Notes: generated from the letters alone by a model not told the origin. DNA of 60,000 bases from Tubiluchus corallicola (GCA_030141605.1 JAQGDQ010000442.1:64001-124000), one strand, 5' to 3'. Positions 1 to 42,630 are shown, numbered from the stretch's first letter. Translations and numbers: made by a program.

Positions 1-515
1 GGCCGGACCACTTTTCAAAAGCCGACTACGGCCCTGTTGTACGGTGTTGTGAGATATGTACTAAGACAAAGTGGTGCAGTACTGCAGTGTGATCTAGTAT
101 GGCACGACGTGACGGAAAAGTCTATGAAAGCTGTATACGGCATATCGTACTCTAGTAAAATAATTGGTATAGTGGTTGCGTTAAAGTCTGTTTATTATAG
201 TGGTTAAAGCTGATTGTTGTTGTTTATTGCGTGGCGTGTGAGGTAGCCACGATGGGCATGGCAAACTATCAAGACTATTTAATAAACTACACATTTATTA
301 AATATCAAACACAACACGGTAAATATAAGAGGATAGTAATGCTGGCCCTCCGTCTTCAAGTCAGTTCCTAATCTCCCCCGAGGTGCGGGCCTCATACCAC
401 TTTTGTCTAACTACCTAATGAGCCATGAGCTTCTGCGCATAAGGATTACACCATCAGCCTTTATTTCTGAGTGTCGTACTCTTTTAGTAATCAAAGTTAT
501 AAGATATGTCAGTAC
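1..515. other. No recognised feature
   Basis: AT-rich sequence. If the astacin gene continues, further 3' exons on the minus strand should lie here or left of the window; none was recognised. The plus-strand open frame covering this edge is antisense to the astacin exon. Confidence 0.5.
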
Positions 516-758
516 CAATTATTTCTTCCCGATGGTCGGTGCAACCATAAAGCTTATTTATCTTCCTCACGTCGACTTCGCTCAAACCATCTCGCTGTCC
601 AATCTTAACACCTTCTTGAAGGGGAACAATAGATTTAAGTCGTCCCCGGTCCTTGCTAAAGACAAACTCGCCGTAATGCGTAATGCTCCCGTAATCGTAA
701 GCTTCGCCAAGAGTCTTGATTTCCCAGTAGTCGCGTTTCTTAAAGTTTTTGTTCTCAT
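516..758 (-). CDS. Astacin (M12A) metalloprotease exon, single orphan exon
   Basis: The 81-codon exon is bounded by a TTATGTAG acceptor and a GTACTG donor. Its reading frame, offset by the splice phase, gives EAYDYGSITHYG, then GVKIGQRDGLSEVDVRKINK and LYGC. These are the C-terminal hallmarks of astacin catalytic domains: the Met-turn with its Tyr ligand, the IGQR..LS..D segment and the closing KLYGC. Astacins are zinc endopeptidases, mostly secreted or membrane bound. The Met-turn methionine (normally S-x-M-H-Y) is Thr here (codon at 679-681), which is unusual. The exon carrying the HExxHxxGxxH zinc site should lie at higher coordinates on this strand, but I did not find it before the SLC5 gene begins at 5603. 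It could be a decayed or relocated exon rather than part of a live gene. Confidence 0.75.
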
Positions 759-1211
759 CTACATAAAGAGAAGAAAATATGAGAATTATTCAAAGACTTC
801 AAAGATACTGATGCTGAGACTTCAAAGATACTGATATTTTAGCTGCTTTTCACTATTCTGCAGCAGGTTCAGGCACAACCGTCAAATCGGAACTAATGTA
901 ACAGTTCCATAAGCTCAAATAAACGACTACAAGCAAAAAAGAGAGTAAGAGAGATTTACCCTTTTCAATACGTAGTTCTTTTTTAAATTGCTACATTGAA
1001 TTTGCACATTTGACAATAACTTCTTCTGGTGTGTTACTAAAACAGAATAGTTGTTCGTTACTGATTACTAATATTAAATATTAGTTTTATTTGTACACAT
1101 GCACACGCATACGAGCACACATACACGCACTCATGGAATTTAACTTTTTTACCACCATGACTGATTTATTGAAATTTTTACTAATTCGCATTACGAACTC
1201 ACCCGTTGATT

Positions 1212-1377
1212 CGCTGTCTGACTCTTGCACTGTATTTACAGTTCTGTGGCATGGCTTTGCTGATATTGCTGTCTGATTATAATTACGTGATTCACGCTGT
1301 CTGACTCTTGCACTGTATTTACAGTTCTGTGGCATGGCTTTGCTGATATTGCTGTCTGATTAAACTACGAGATTCAC
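1212..1377. repeat. Direct duplication of an about 83-bp unit
   Basis: The segment beginning CGCTGTCTGACTCTTGCACT at 1212 recurs at 1295, with near identity through GATATTGCTGTCTGATTA. It abuts the gag-like remnant. Confidence 0.85.
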
Positions 1378-1560
1378 GCTCTCTAGATCTACACTTGTTT
1401 GCAAAGTGGTTGAAACCAAAGCATTTTTTACAGTTTTTCCCAAAAGGAAAAGGCTGGGCAATGATCTTTACCCCACGGATTCTTTCTGCCACAAAAATCA
1501 CAGTTTTTCAGTTTATGAAAACCAATGTAAAAGTTTGTCCTAGAAATGCGATAACCACAG
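1330..1560 (-). pseudogene. Retroelement gag zinc-knuckle remnant
   Basis: One minus-strand frame reads GKNCKKCFGFNHFANKCRS, a CX2CX4HX4C zinc knuckle of the kind found in the gag of Ty3/Gypsy and related retroelements. Just upstream, in another frame, is a second Cys-rich stretch (CDFCGRKN...HC), so the two knuckles are separated by a frameshift. No LTR or pol sequence was found beside it, so this is an old fragment. The element clade is not resolved. Confidence 0.6.
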
Positions 1561-3390
1561 AGGCTATGTTAGGTGCGAGCACATGTCTTTAGGTTGTACT
1601 GAAGTATATCGCAAAGCAGCGGCCGACCAGAAAGTGGCACATGGTATTTGTTAGTGTATGTAGTTTATACTATTGAGAAAAAAATTATGTAATAAATGTG
1701 AGAAAGGAAAAGTTAGGTAGGTCAGTAAGAACAGGGTAGCGCTAAAAAACACTTTGGAGAAAGAAGGTCATGGGAGTAGGTTTACATATTATAGTTTTAG
1801 TTTTTGGGAGGTGATTATATCTCATTTTTGCAGGAGTGTAATTATAATCATAAAAGGGTTTGTATTAATGGAGAGAAATTTTGTATGCGTATAGTTATAA
1901 TATTTTTCAAGGAATATGTTATGAAGAGAGTAAGGAATGCAAAAAGACAAATACAAATACAGGTTCTTGGAGTCATCAGGATGAACTTGAGAGTCGAGTT
2001 TCGGCTGCTTAACTGAATAGGATTCACTGACGGGCATTTTCTTCATGCCGTCACCACTTGTAGATAGCATCATCTGTCTGGGTTTTCTGTAGACTGCATG
2101 TACAGTCTGCTCATCATTTCAACATGCTGCTAACTGTTGCTTAGCCATCTGGTACAACTCAAACTGTAAATAGTTTTCTTTGAAAAATTTGTGGCCAAAA
2201 CTAACGTCATTACATCCGAAAATTAGTTGCTAATTGATCTCATTACTAATTTTTACATAAACACAGTTAAATACATCACCAAAAATCAGAACTTCTAGTG
2301 AACTGCAGAAAATATGTTAGGCGTGCCTTCCTGCTGTCCACCAGATTACGTCATTTTTCAAATATACCCGCAGGTCGATGTTCATTGGTGGAACAATGGG
2401 CAATTGGGTATTGGTAATAGGAGCAGTCGAACGTGAAATGATCGCGATTCTAAAGTGATTTTTCTAATTACACGAAGTGCATATCACACTTTAATTACCA
2501 ATCCTTCTAGCATTTTTCTCAGACATTGAAATAAGCGTATGTTCCCAGATGGCTTGAGTTGTCCTTTAACTTGAAACTACTTCACTGTGTTTTTTTATGT
2601 ATTGACAAAAGATTTGTTACTTACGCGTATCTAAAGTATATGTAAGAATGTTAAGCTCAATTAGATTCTTATATAAGTAGTATATAAAGTATATAAACGT
2701 TTTGTAGATGATGTTATATTATCACGTTGTTTTAAGGCTTATATTGTATAGCTATTTTGTACAATACAGTATTAGTAGAATAATACTGCACTGTACTAGG
2801 TATTGCAGTATCCTGTATTTTTTGATATATTTTGTATTCAGATATTGGAAACTACAGTGTAGACTAAACCTAAATTGTGAAGACCAAATACTCTATTAAT
2901 TACAGTATTGCAAAGATGAAAATTGTTTTGCATTTTTTTACTCAAAATTACCAGCGTCTGTTATTAAACCTTAACAAATATACTTATTATTATTCTATAA
3001 AAACATTACCTATGAATAAGTGAATAAAAATTTCAGTAGGACAGCAGATATATTTACATTACGTACACAGCAAAACGTGTATCAAATTTTAAATAATCTA
3101 TTAAAACACATAACTGTACTAATCTGACTATAATATAATTATCTTAACATATTCAATAGCTCTTATTTAAAACTAAGAAAAAATTTAAAATTCGCTAAGA
3201 AAATAAAAACTGTGATATACATAAGTAAGAATATGACATTTTTGATACTTAATGAATTTGTCGATATGTCATTGTACAAAAAGATGAAACAGTTAGAAAA
3301 TAGTTGACATTTGATGTGTTGATGTACTTTTGCCACGTTATATATTGTACGTATAAGAAGCAGCTTTACACAAGCTTTTAATGTAGCTTT
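1561..3390. other. AT-rich stretch without a recognised gene
   Basis: Short open frames only. A minus-strand segment near 1970-2140 has protein-like composition but carries stops and matches nothing I recognise. No TIR or LTR structure was seen. Confidence 0.4.
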
Positions 3391-3397
3391 TACAAAT

Positions 3398-4733
3398 CAG
3401 TGCTGGGACCGGTTAACTGGTTATCAGGGTGAACTCTAAAATTCCTCTGACATGCGCAGTCGCTATCACAGCTGTCTCGCAGAATCTGATCAATCGTTGG
3501 TTCTATGTAGGAAAGTGTTAAGCTTAGTTCAACAATGCTTGGCATCCTTACAAACAGAGACTTTTCACTTTCTATGTAAGAAAGTGTTAAGCTTAGTTCA
3601 ACAACGCTTGGCATCCTTACAAACAGAGACTTTTCACTTTCTATGTAGGAAAGTGTTAAGCTTAGTTCAACAACGCTTGGCATCCTTACAAACAGAGACT
3701 TTTCACTTTCTATGTAGGAAAGTGTTAAGCTTAGTTCAACAACGCTTGGCATCCTTACAAACAGAGACTTTTCACTTTCTATGTAGGAAAGTGTTAAGCT
3801 TAGTTCAACAACGCTTGGCATCCTTACAAACAGAGACTTTTCACTTTCTATGTAGGAAAGTGTTAAGCTTAGTTCAACAATGCTTGGCATCCTTACAAAC
3901 AGAGACTTTTCACTTTCTATGTAGGAAAGTGTTAAGCTTAGTTCAACAATGCTTGGCATCCTTACAAACAGAGACTTTTCACTTTCTATGTAGGAAAGTG
4001 TTAAGCTTAGTTCAACAATGCTTGGCATCCTTACAAACAGAGACTTTTCACTTTCTATGTAGGAAAGTGTTAAGCTTAGTTCAACAATGCTTGGCATCCT
4101 TACAAACAGAGACTTTTCACTTTCTATGTAGGAAAGTGTTAAGCTTAGTTCAACAATGCTTGGCATCCTTACAAACAGAGACTTTTCACTTTCTATGTAG
4201 GAAAGTGTTAAGCTTAGTTCAACAATGCTTGGCATCCTTACAAACAGAGACTGTTCACTTTCTATGTAGGAAAGTGTTAAGCTTAGTTCAACAACGCTTG
4301 GCATCCTTACAAACAGAGACTTTTCACTTTCTATGTAGGAAAGTGTTAAGCTTAGTTCAACAATGCTTGGCATCCTTACAAACAGAGACTTTTCACTTTC
4401 TATGTAGGAAAGTGTTAAGCTTAGTTCAACAATGCTTGGCATCCTTACAAACAGACTTTTCACTTTCTATGTAGGAAAGTGTTAAGCTTAGTTCAACAAT
4501 GCTTGGCATCCTTACAAACAGAGACTTTTCAAATAAGAGTTTCACTCTTATTTGAACATATTCTTCTGAAGTTTCATGTGATATGTTTGCTGTGTAAATT
4601 TTTAATTTAGTTGGTTCTCTAATAATCTAGCCAGCAAATTACAGAAAACCTCTTATGTTGCTTAGATCTGATTAATCGGTTAACCGATAAAAATTTAACC
4701 GGTCAAGTGAATCCTTAGCCGGTCCCAGCCCTG
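3398..4733. mobile_element. hAT-type non-autonomous transposon containing a minisatellite
   Basis: The ends are inverted: CAGTGCTGGGACCGG at 3398 and its complement CCGGTCCCAGCCCTG ending at 4733, differing at one base. Flanking 8-mers TTACAAAT (3390-3397) and TTACAGAT (4734-4741) match at 7 of 8 positions, as expected for an old hAT target-site duplication. The subterminal DNA is rich in ACCGGTT/AACCGGT motifs on both sides. No transposase is present. The interior is almost entirely a 69-bp tandem array. Confidence 0.85.
3501..4530. repeat. Minisatellite, 69-bp unit, about 15 copies
   Basis: The unit contains GGAAAGTGTTAAGCTTAGTT and GGCATCCTTACAAACAGAGA. Copies are nearly identical, varying mainly at one C/T site (CAACAAYGCTT). 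Because 69 is a multiple of three, long open frames run on both strands (23-residue protein periods), which is not evidence of coding. Confidence 0.97.
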
Positions 4734-4741
4734 TTACAGAT

Positions 4742-5170
4742 ATAAATGTATTAAAGGGTCCTCTTTACTAAATAACGTTGTATCGTAATAGCGAAGTGAG
4801 AGGGCATGGGGTGGGCTACCCAGTCAAAGTTAACCAGGGCCCAGGCTGAGTGAATGTTTCGGGTTCAATACTTGCCCTAGGGAGTTTTATTTGTCATTGT
4901 CATTCAGTTGGCTTACCTTGTTGAGTGCGGAGTTATTTACATTTGAATTATGACTGAGACACGTCGGCTTGTTCAGTGGCTCATCTTAGTGGATTTTCGT
5001 GACAATGAGCTACATTCTAGTCTAGCCACAAACGTGAAGTAGGCCCTAACATTGAATGCTAGATTCTGATTTGCAGTTATCCGAAGTAGAGAAAATAGTC
5101 ATCACTTCTAAAAAATGGTTTATACAAAAAAGGACACCTGTAACCCTTTGTGTATGAATTTTGCATTGTA
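4742..5170. other. No recognised feature
   Basis: Unique-looking sequence between the hAT element and the CT-rich inverted repeat; no exon, RNA gene or repeat seen. Confidence 0.4.
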
Positions 5171-5176
5171 TCTTGG

Positions 5177-5392
5177 AGGATCTGGGCAGGGCCTATTTCA
5201 GGGGGGAAGTGGGGATACTTCCCCGGGGCCTCAGCCTCCAGGGGGGCCTCGCACCAAGGTAACATTTTTTTGCTTTATGCGAACATACTGCCTCCTCTCT
5301 CCCTCTCTCTCTCCCTCCGTCTCTCTCTCTCTCTCCCTCTGTCTCTCTCCCTCCGTCTCTCTCCCTCTGTCTCTCTCTCTCTCTCTCTCTCC

Positions 5393-5428
<36 letters not shown>

Positions 5429-5495
5429 CCGCAGGCACGGGGCCTCACACGTCCCACTTCCCCGGGCCTCGCTTACACTGAAATAGGCCCTGGAT
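5177..5495. repeat. Inverted repeat around a (CT)n/(CTCC)n tract
   Basis: AGGGCCTATTTCAG near 5190 recurs inverted as CTGAAATAGGCCCT near 5480, with further G/C-rich similarity inside each arm. Between them (about 5290-5426) is a pure pyrimidine CT/CTCC/GTCTCT microsatellite. This could be a small foldback or MITE-like element with an expanded centre. Confidence 0.6.
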
Positions 5496-5570
5496 CTGGG
5501 AAATAATGCAAGCCATTTGTGTGACATCTGTGTGTTGGAGTCGGGGAAGGGCCTATGCAATTGATACCAG

Positions 5571-5576
5571 TTTATT
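5571..5576 (-). promoter_or_regulatory. Polyadenylation signal of the SLC5-like gene
   Basis: TTTATT on the plus strand is AATAAA on the coding strand, about 27 nt after the stop codon. It would give a very short 3' UTR; no downstream U/GU-rich element was analysed. Confidence 0.55.
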
Positions 5577-5602
5577 GACCTTTGACCCGGAACGAAAGTT
5601 TT

Positions 5603-36411
<30,809 letters not shown>

Positions 36412-36430
36412 GATGACGACTGACTGTCAG

Positions 36431-38585
36431 CTGAAAATGAAGGACAAAGATGAATTCATCAAAGCCAATTTGTATTACAGGCACATAAATGACCATATTT
36501 GTGCCTCTGGACACAAAATTAACTTTAATAATTTCAACATTGGCGACCAGAGCTAAATAACTGGGGCTTATTAATAAAAGAAAGTTTATCAATGAACCCT
36601 AATAAGCCTTCTCTTAATGTACAAAGCAGTTCAATTTCTTTAGCTTTATTTTCAAACACTTGTCAAAGTCTTACTAATAAAAGAAACTTTATCAATGTAC
36701 CCTAATAAGCCTTCTCTTAATGTACAAAGCAGTTATAGTCTATTCTTACTGTAAATGTTCTTGTAAATAGTGTGTATAGTTTGTTGTGGTGAGGATTCTA
36801 AATCATGTTGTTCAAACTGTCTGATCCAATCCTATAATAAATTATGTTTAAACTAAAGTAAGAACCGAATGTAAGATGTTTAGTTCTTGTTAAACAACGT
36901 GGGGGGGTCACCTTCCAGGCGGGCGCAACCTCATCAACACTGTACTTTTCAATGTCAATAATGTATCTATTAACTCTTGCCAACCTACAGAACGACTGTT
37001 TGTATACAGCAATGATTGCGCCTGTATTTAACGAGATAATTGAAGCAAGTCTCTTGCAGCTAATAAGGCTTTTGCAGTTTATCAAACTGTATTTTGCGAC
37101 AAAAACATTAATTCGGTATTTGACGCACCAGTGTTTTGTTTTAAGCCACATATTTAAACGTCTTCTAACCGAAGTAGTGATTAAATCTTGGCATAAGACG
37201 CCTTGCCAACGTTACTTGGGTGCTGACACAATTTAAGACAATGGTAATCCACCTTGCATTATCGCATAGGCTGCCTAAGGCATTTCAAGTAACGTTTTTT
37301 CACTGCAGTTGTCTTGAAATATGTGCTAATTTAGTCTGCAATGAACAGTAAAATAATGGCATTTATTGACAAACGCCTGCAGTTCTGCCCATTAAATGTT
37401 ATTTATACGTTTGGAAGGGCTAAAGTCATATTATTAAACGTTACCATCAATTATAAATGTTAGATTATAACAAAAAATCTGACATAGCCTAATAGTCGAA
37501 CGTGGAACCTTTACTGTGACAATTTAAAAACCCGGATGAGCTGATCTGTTAACTGGCGTCCAGTGGCGTAATTATTAACAAGCTTGACCAGCGGTCAGAA
37601 GATCCTATATCAATTCATAGGCTTAAAATCCTTATATTAGCTCTTTATCAACATAATGATTGTACTTTCATACGGTAATTTTACTAAAAAAACGTAAAAA
37701 TAATACTTTTGGCAATTAGTCATACATAAACAAGAGATATAGTTCTTGTAAACTTAGCATTGTTATGAAAATGTTATTTAAGGTTAACAAAACACTGCCT
37801 ATCTTAAAACACAACAAGCGACACATTAAAATATTAAAAATAAAACAAAATATCGTACCTTGTTAGGAAGTGATTTAGGTCACAAAGTTTACACAAACAA
37901 GTTCTTCTATTGTTTCTGTTCGTGGCTTCAAGTTCTTAGACTATGTAAATGGAGATATCTTTCCAAAATGGACAGCAGTAATTCCAAAAGTTTGTAAGAT
38001 GTTTAAAACTTTCTCTTCAAAAGCAACCACTGGCTGTATGTATGCCTTTTCCTTGTCGAGAGAAAACTTTCACTTTAAACCCAACGTATTCGATGAACAC
38101 ATCCGATATGGGTGAATCCTGATACCTCCTGTTGGTCACTCTCGAGCTCAGGCAGTGGTCAACAGCTGTGGCTACCAGATTTTGCACTGGCCAGTTCGAC
38201 CAAGTTGTAAGAGAACACCGCCAGAGACTGACCACACTCAGTGACCCGCATTTGAAGTAATGGAGTTGTTATCTACCCGCAGGCACACTGACAGCAACAG
38301 CTTTTTCGAGTTCTGTCCAACTTTTCTATTGAATTTAGTGATGCCTGACGGGGCGTATGATCCAGGGGTACACAGGTCTGGTTGTGCATTCTCAATAGTT
38401 GCACGCTCGTTTTAGTAGGGCATAATTCACCTACGAATCCACTCAAAGATTGCGTTTTAAGATAAAAAAGACAGGTTTATGCACCGTTTATATCATCTTT
38501 GCCGAAATTGACATCTGGTCTCCACCCAAATTTGTTTGAACTGAGCAGTAAAGTGTTTAACAAGTATGAATAATGTGTGTTAAAC
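36431..38585. other. Upstream flank of the SLC5-like gene
   Basis: Should contain the 5' UTR exon and promoter of the transporter; neither can be pinned down by eye. A direct repeat is present: AAGAAAGTTTATCAATGAAC through TGTACAAAGCAGTT near 36578-36635 recurs at about 36682-36733. A hAT-like end CAGTGGCGTAATTATTAAC at 37560 has no visible partner. Confidence 0.4.
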
Positions 38586-38589
38586 GCGT

Positions 38590-38790
38590 TTTCAATTGAC
38601 GGGTTGATACGCAGGTGATGCGTCGCCTTTTTAATCATTCTAGATAAGCTTGAAGAAATTATGGAAACTCTTAATTCAAATATTGATTTGAAGGGTTAAC
38701 ACGCTGATGATGCGAGGCCTTTTTAATCATTCTAGATAAACTTGAAGAAATTATGGAAACTCTTAGTGCAAATATTGATTTTTCACGCTG
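38590..38790. repeat. Direct duplication, about 105 bp
   Basis: Two copies share CTTTTTAATCATTCTAGATA, CTTGAAGAAATTATGGAAAC and CAAATATTGATTT with about 10% divergence. Confidence 0.85.
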
Positions 38791-39091
38791 TAGGAATGAA
38801 AAAGTGTTATGCACAAAATACGAATAAGTTTGACTACGAGATAAAAGCGAAAAAATTAAAGAATTTTTGAACTTGGGGCGTATCTAGGTCGCTAATAAGT
38901 CACTTTTGTTCTTGCTTTTCTTACCATATATATGATTTTTATTACTAGTAATATCACATTTACGACAGTAAATGAAATCATAAATCATTGTACAGATGAT
39001 AGAATACGTGCATTTAAGTTTGTAACCAAACAGAAGTTGAGAAAGATTTCTCTAACTAAACTTTCTATGAAGTTAATAAAGGTAGTAATAT

Positions 39092-39376
39092 TGTTACGAA
39101 GGCGCCTGTAGTCGGGCCTGGCATAGGATCCTCTGCACGCCCTGCTTGCAGGTTAACAGCAGCGACTGGCACTTTTTGTTTGGTTTGGGCCTACACGTGG
39201 TGTGAGAAGCCAGCTGACCTGCAATGGCAGTATAAAAGCGTGTAGAGATCTGCACAGCTTTGATTTCTTACACAGGTGCTTCTCTGTCTAGTATAAGTGC
39301 TGTTACCTAGTTAGATTTGACTATTTTCTTCCCCCTTTTTTGTTATAATAAAGTGCTGATAATAAAACTTGTTACA
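39092..39376 (+). mobile_element. Candidate solo LTR
   Basis: TGTTACGAAGGCGCCTG ... AATAAAACTTGTTACA, with TGTTAC/GTTACA ends, a TATA-like AGTATAAAAGCGTG, and downstream AATAAAGTGCTG and AATAAAACTT polyA-type signals. No clear target duplication and no second copy, so it is inferred from structure alone. Confidence 0.55.
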
Positions 39377-39454
39377 GTATTATTTTAGTGTTCTATTTAG
39401 TGTGTGCTAGATGACATGCTGCGAGAAATATAATGTAATTATTTCCTAAACGAT

Positions 39455-39990
39455 TCATCATAAGAAAACGCTCCACTTATATAAGCTTAAAAAATCATCT
39501 TGAAGTTTTATACCACTTACTACCTTTTTACATGCATGGTTTGCGTCAGCAGTAACGCTGTATAAAACTTGTTTAAAATCTAAACTCCCGTAATGATCGT
39601 TAGGTGCAGGCATTTTAATGGCAGGTCGTTTGAAACAAGTTTAGATAACATTGAGTAAAGTTTGAAAAAATAATCAGAGCATTCGTAGCATACATGTTGC
39701 TAATTAAGTAAAATTTTAAATCACTGAATCTTGTCAATAAGATGAAAAATACGTTTGTGGTTAGTGAGTGGTGCACCCTGGAGGGCGAATCGGCGACATT
39801 TTGCCAATTGGCACAAACATTTTAAATTATTAATCTAATTACTTAGGTCTTTCCAGTAGGTAAGTGAAATGCTAAGTAATATAGATTTGCGTGGAAAGTT
39901 TTTAGGACGTAATTTAACATTTCGTTTTCTTTCCCTGATTTACGTTGCGCGTATATGACGTCATGTAATGGTGCATTACGTTTATTCCAT
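39455..39990. repeat. Interspersed repeat family B, copy 2
   Basis: Collinear with 54975-55655: AATAATCAGAGCATTC, GGTTAGTGAGTGGTGCACCC, TATATGACGTCATGTAATGG. Both copies also share a left arm that copy 1 lacks. Confidence 0.8.
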
Positions 39991-40271
39991 TGCAATTATT
40001 TCATAAACAATTCATTATTAATTAAAATAACATTTGTAGTTAAGAGAATTTCATTAGTTAAATAATCAGTTACATTATCGAAAGGAAAACTGTACAAGAT
40101 GGATGGACTCAATATTGTAATGATTAAAATACGTTTGTATCTACAGCAGATATTATGCAGCATTGTGACTAAATGAAACTCGGCTCGTGACTTTGACATA
40201 GTACATCAGATTCTACGAGTAAAGAGAACCTGTTAAACTATACTAAGAGCAGGAGATTATATGAAACAATT

Positions 40272-40600
40272 ATGTTAATAAGATGCTCACAATAGAAAAC
40301 CAGCTAAGGAGTGGTACCACGTGATAGCGTGGGTGGAGAATTGTGCCAGTTGTCAGGCTGCACACTGTCAGGCTGCTCACGTATATGAGGCAGACAGCCC
40401 CAGCCCGGCAGGAGAGTTGAGTCTGACATTGGACCTGGAAGCTGGAGCGTCTCACTCGCTAGATCAGGTGCCTTGGCATTGCTATATATACTATACTTAT
40501 TGTGTCGATATTTAATAAACGTGTTATTTTATAAATAAAGTCTTAATAGCTCTGCCATTCCTCAAACATCTATAAACAGCTACACACGGTTCACACAACA
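40272..40600 (+). other. LTR-like or promoter-like segment
   Basis: TGTTAATAAGATGCTCACA, a CACGTG E-box, a tandem TGTCAGGCTGC pair, then CTATATATACTATAC and AATAAACGTG/AATAAAGTC within about 300 bp, ending near ACAGCTACACA. The layout resembles an LTR (TATA then polyA signal) but no second copy or target duplication was found. Confidence 0.3.
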
Positions 40601-40892
40601 TACTACCCACTATACAAACAGAATAAATTTTACTCTACGTTTCATTGCAAATCCGACGTTATATATAAGGAACGTGTCTGCATGGCTTCCGTTCAGAGAA
40701 CGACGGTACCTGCTATATATAAGTATGGTATACCAACATGGGTCCAGGAAAACGGGCGTAGCATAGTAGCCCTGTGGTTGTGGTGGCTGTGTGGCATATC
40801 ACTGGATCATTGTGACATTTCATCGTTCAGTCGATTCACTGGGCACCATCTTGATACTGTACAAGATACGTTTATATCTTCTTGTGATTAAC

Positions 40893-41519
40893 TTTAAAGC
40901 AAAAACGGACCCAATGTTAAACTGTAGGTCAATATACTCTTTAAAATATTGAAAGGAAACATACTATTTTTTCAAAAATGATTTACGTGAAAGAATTATT
41001 ACCACACAAACACAATTTCTTCGCGCCACTAGTTCTTCGCTGTTACATGCATTTCGCCATTCGCTAGTTAGAGAGGCACTAGCACCTGCATTTCGAAAAC
41101 GCATTGCACAAAAAAGCAGGTGCTGTACGCCTGTACCTCTCAGTTCAGATGTGCTAGTTTGTGACGAACTACACACGTTAGATAGCTCATGCGTGAGTAC
41201 AGCGGTAAATGTGAAATTTGAATTTTTATCTTAAAACTTGCCTAGTTTTAGTACAACACACTGAATATCTTGCAGTAGCACTGTACTTCAATTTTCTCTT
41301 TCAACATGTGCAACACACTCGTGGAATATTTTTGCTGTTGAAAATTATGTTAGTTTGTGATGTCATCAATAGTTGGGCTCACTCGCCGTTAATTACGTTT
41401 TTAATATATTATTTAATTATCAGAAAAACTTTTGCAGTATTAATTGTGTTAAAATGTGTACTTTTTATAGGACTTGAAAATGGGTTAGTGTATGAAAAAT
41501 CGTACTGTGTTCCTTTAAG
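40893..41519. repeat. Interspersed repeat family A, copy 5 (inverted)
   Basis: Collinear with copy 4: CAAAAACGGACCCAATGTTA at the left, GTGATGTCATCAATAGTTGG near the right. The only copy outside the SLC5-like gene. Confidence 0.85.
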
Positions 41520-42534
41520 AATCATAAACAACGACACAATGTATTTATAATGAGTTAATATGTATTTATAATGCATTAATGCACAATGTAACAATATGTA
41601 ACTATACCATTAACAGATTATCTGACTCAGAGATTATGCACAGTCAAAAGCAGAATGAGAAATGTTACCCAATGCTCTGGATGGCTTTTATAGAAGGATT
41701 TGATCCTAAAACAGCGTTCCCACAGAATTTAAAAATAAATTTCCCTGACTTTTCCACGACTTTTCCCTGACCAAATATTGATTTTCCATGACCAAGATAA
41801 GCAGAAATTGCATTACCAGTATACACATTCAAACATTTTTGTGTATGGATATTCATACATATACTGATACGTGTTGACACAGTTGCAGTAGTGCTAACGA
41901 ATTTACACTAATCACATTAAATAAAATTTCTTAATCCAATCATTAATTTTGGAACAGAAATTGAAACTGGGAACCTGCCATAGCTAAATTTTCTTTGAAC
42001 ACGAATTGCTGAAAGATATGTTTGAAAAAATAGTAGAAGAAGAGGGACGAGCATCCCGAAGCTCATAAAAAAATAGGACACAAAATTAAAAAATTAAAAA
42101 AAATAAGAAATGTAAAAAAAATTAAAAAATGTAAAACCAAAAAAATTAAAAAATGTAAAATAAAAAAAACATTTCGAGGAAACCAAACCTCAATAAAAAA
42201 TTGAACCAAAAAAACTTGTTTGTGGATGCATTGATATTTTGCTTCGTGAACATCTAGCCCTGTGTTTTGTGACCCTGCAGCCCCGTGCGTGTACGAGTTT
42301 TTAAAGAAACAAAACGGAAGACTAACAATAAATAAATAAAAATAAAGACCTGGTGTATATCAAGAAGATTCTGCTGTAAGCAAAATGTTAATTAGTAAGT
42401 CTCAAGCAGTTTCACATCTGCACTGGGACTCGCACCACGGTCTTCTTCTCTCCCGGACTCCATGCTAAACCCTACACTACAACGGCACGATGCTTTTTAG
42501 ACTTGAGAATTTACTAATACGTTTTTTTCTGTAG

Positions 42535-42630
42535 GATGGAAAAGAAAAGGAGAGAAGGAACAAGGAAACAGAAAGAAAACTGAACGAAGAGCTGGCAGTG
42601 ACCATTTTCGGATGGTCGCTGCCAGGACAG
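42535..42630 (+). CDS. Putative lysine-rich exon, duplicate 1
   Basis: Has a TTTCTGTAG acceptor, then 32 codons: DGKEKERRNKETERKLNEEL and AVTIFGWSLPGQ, before a GTGAAC donor-like site. Function unknown; I do not recognise the family. Comparison with the copy at 57983-58063 shows IFGWSLPGQ conserved with five third-position changes and no replacement, which suggests this is a real coding exon under selection. Weak points are the non-ideal donor (GTGAAC) and no identified neighbouring exons. A possible downstream exon with a CTCG|GTAAAA donor lies at 44930-44994. Confidence 0.4.

Noticed and set aside
403-834. 143-codon plus-strand frame
   Set aside because: Antisense to the astacin exon at 516-758, which has recognisable motifs and splice sites.
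1970-2140. Minus-strand protein-like segment
   Set aside because: Contains stops, has no splice-bounded frame and no recognised family.
3390-4474. Long periodic open frames on both strands (340-357 codons)
   Set aside because: They arise because the 69-bp unit is a multiple of three with no stop in these frames; there is no start context, splice signal or domain.
37555-37590. hAT 5' terminus CAGTGGCGTAATTATTAAC
   Set aside because: No inverted partner or 8-bp flank found downstream.
38017-38235. 72-codon minus-strand frame upstream of the transporter as a 5' exon
   Set aside because: No donor that would connect it to the exon 1 acceptor at 36430, and no domain similarity.
42425-42505. tRNA-like segment (minus strand) upstream of the lysine-rich exon, also near 43870 and 57865
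   Set aside because: A-box and B-box resemblance only; no acceptor stem pairing and no cloverleaf.
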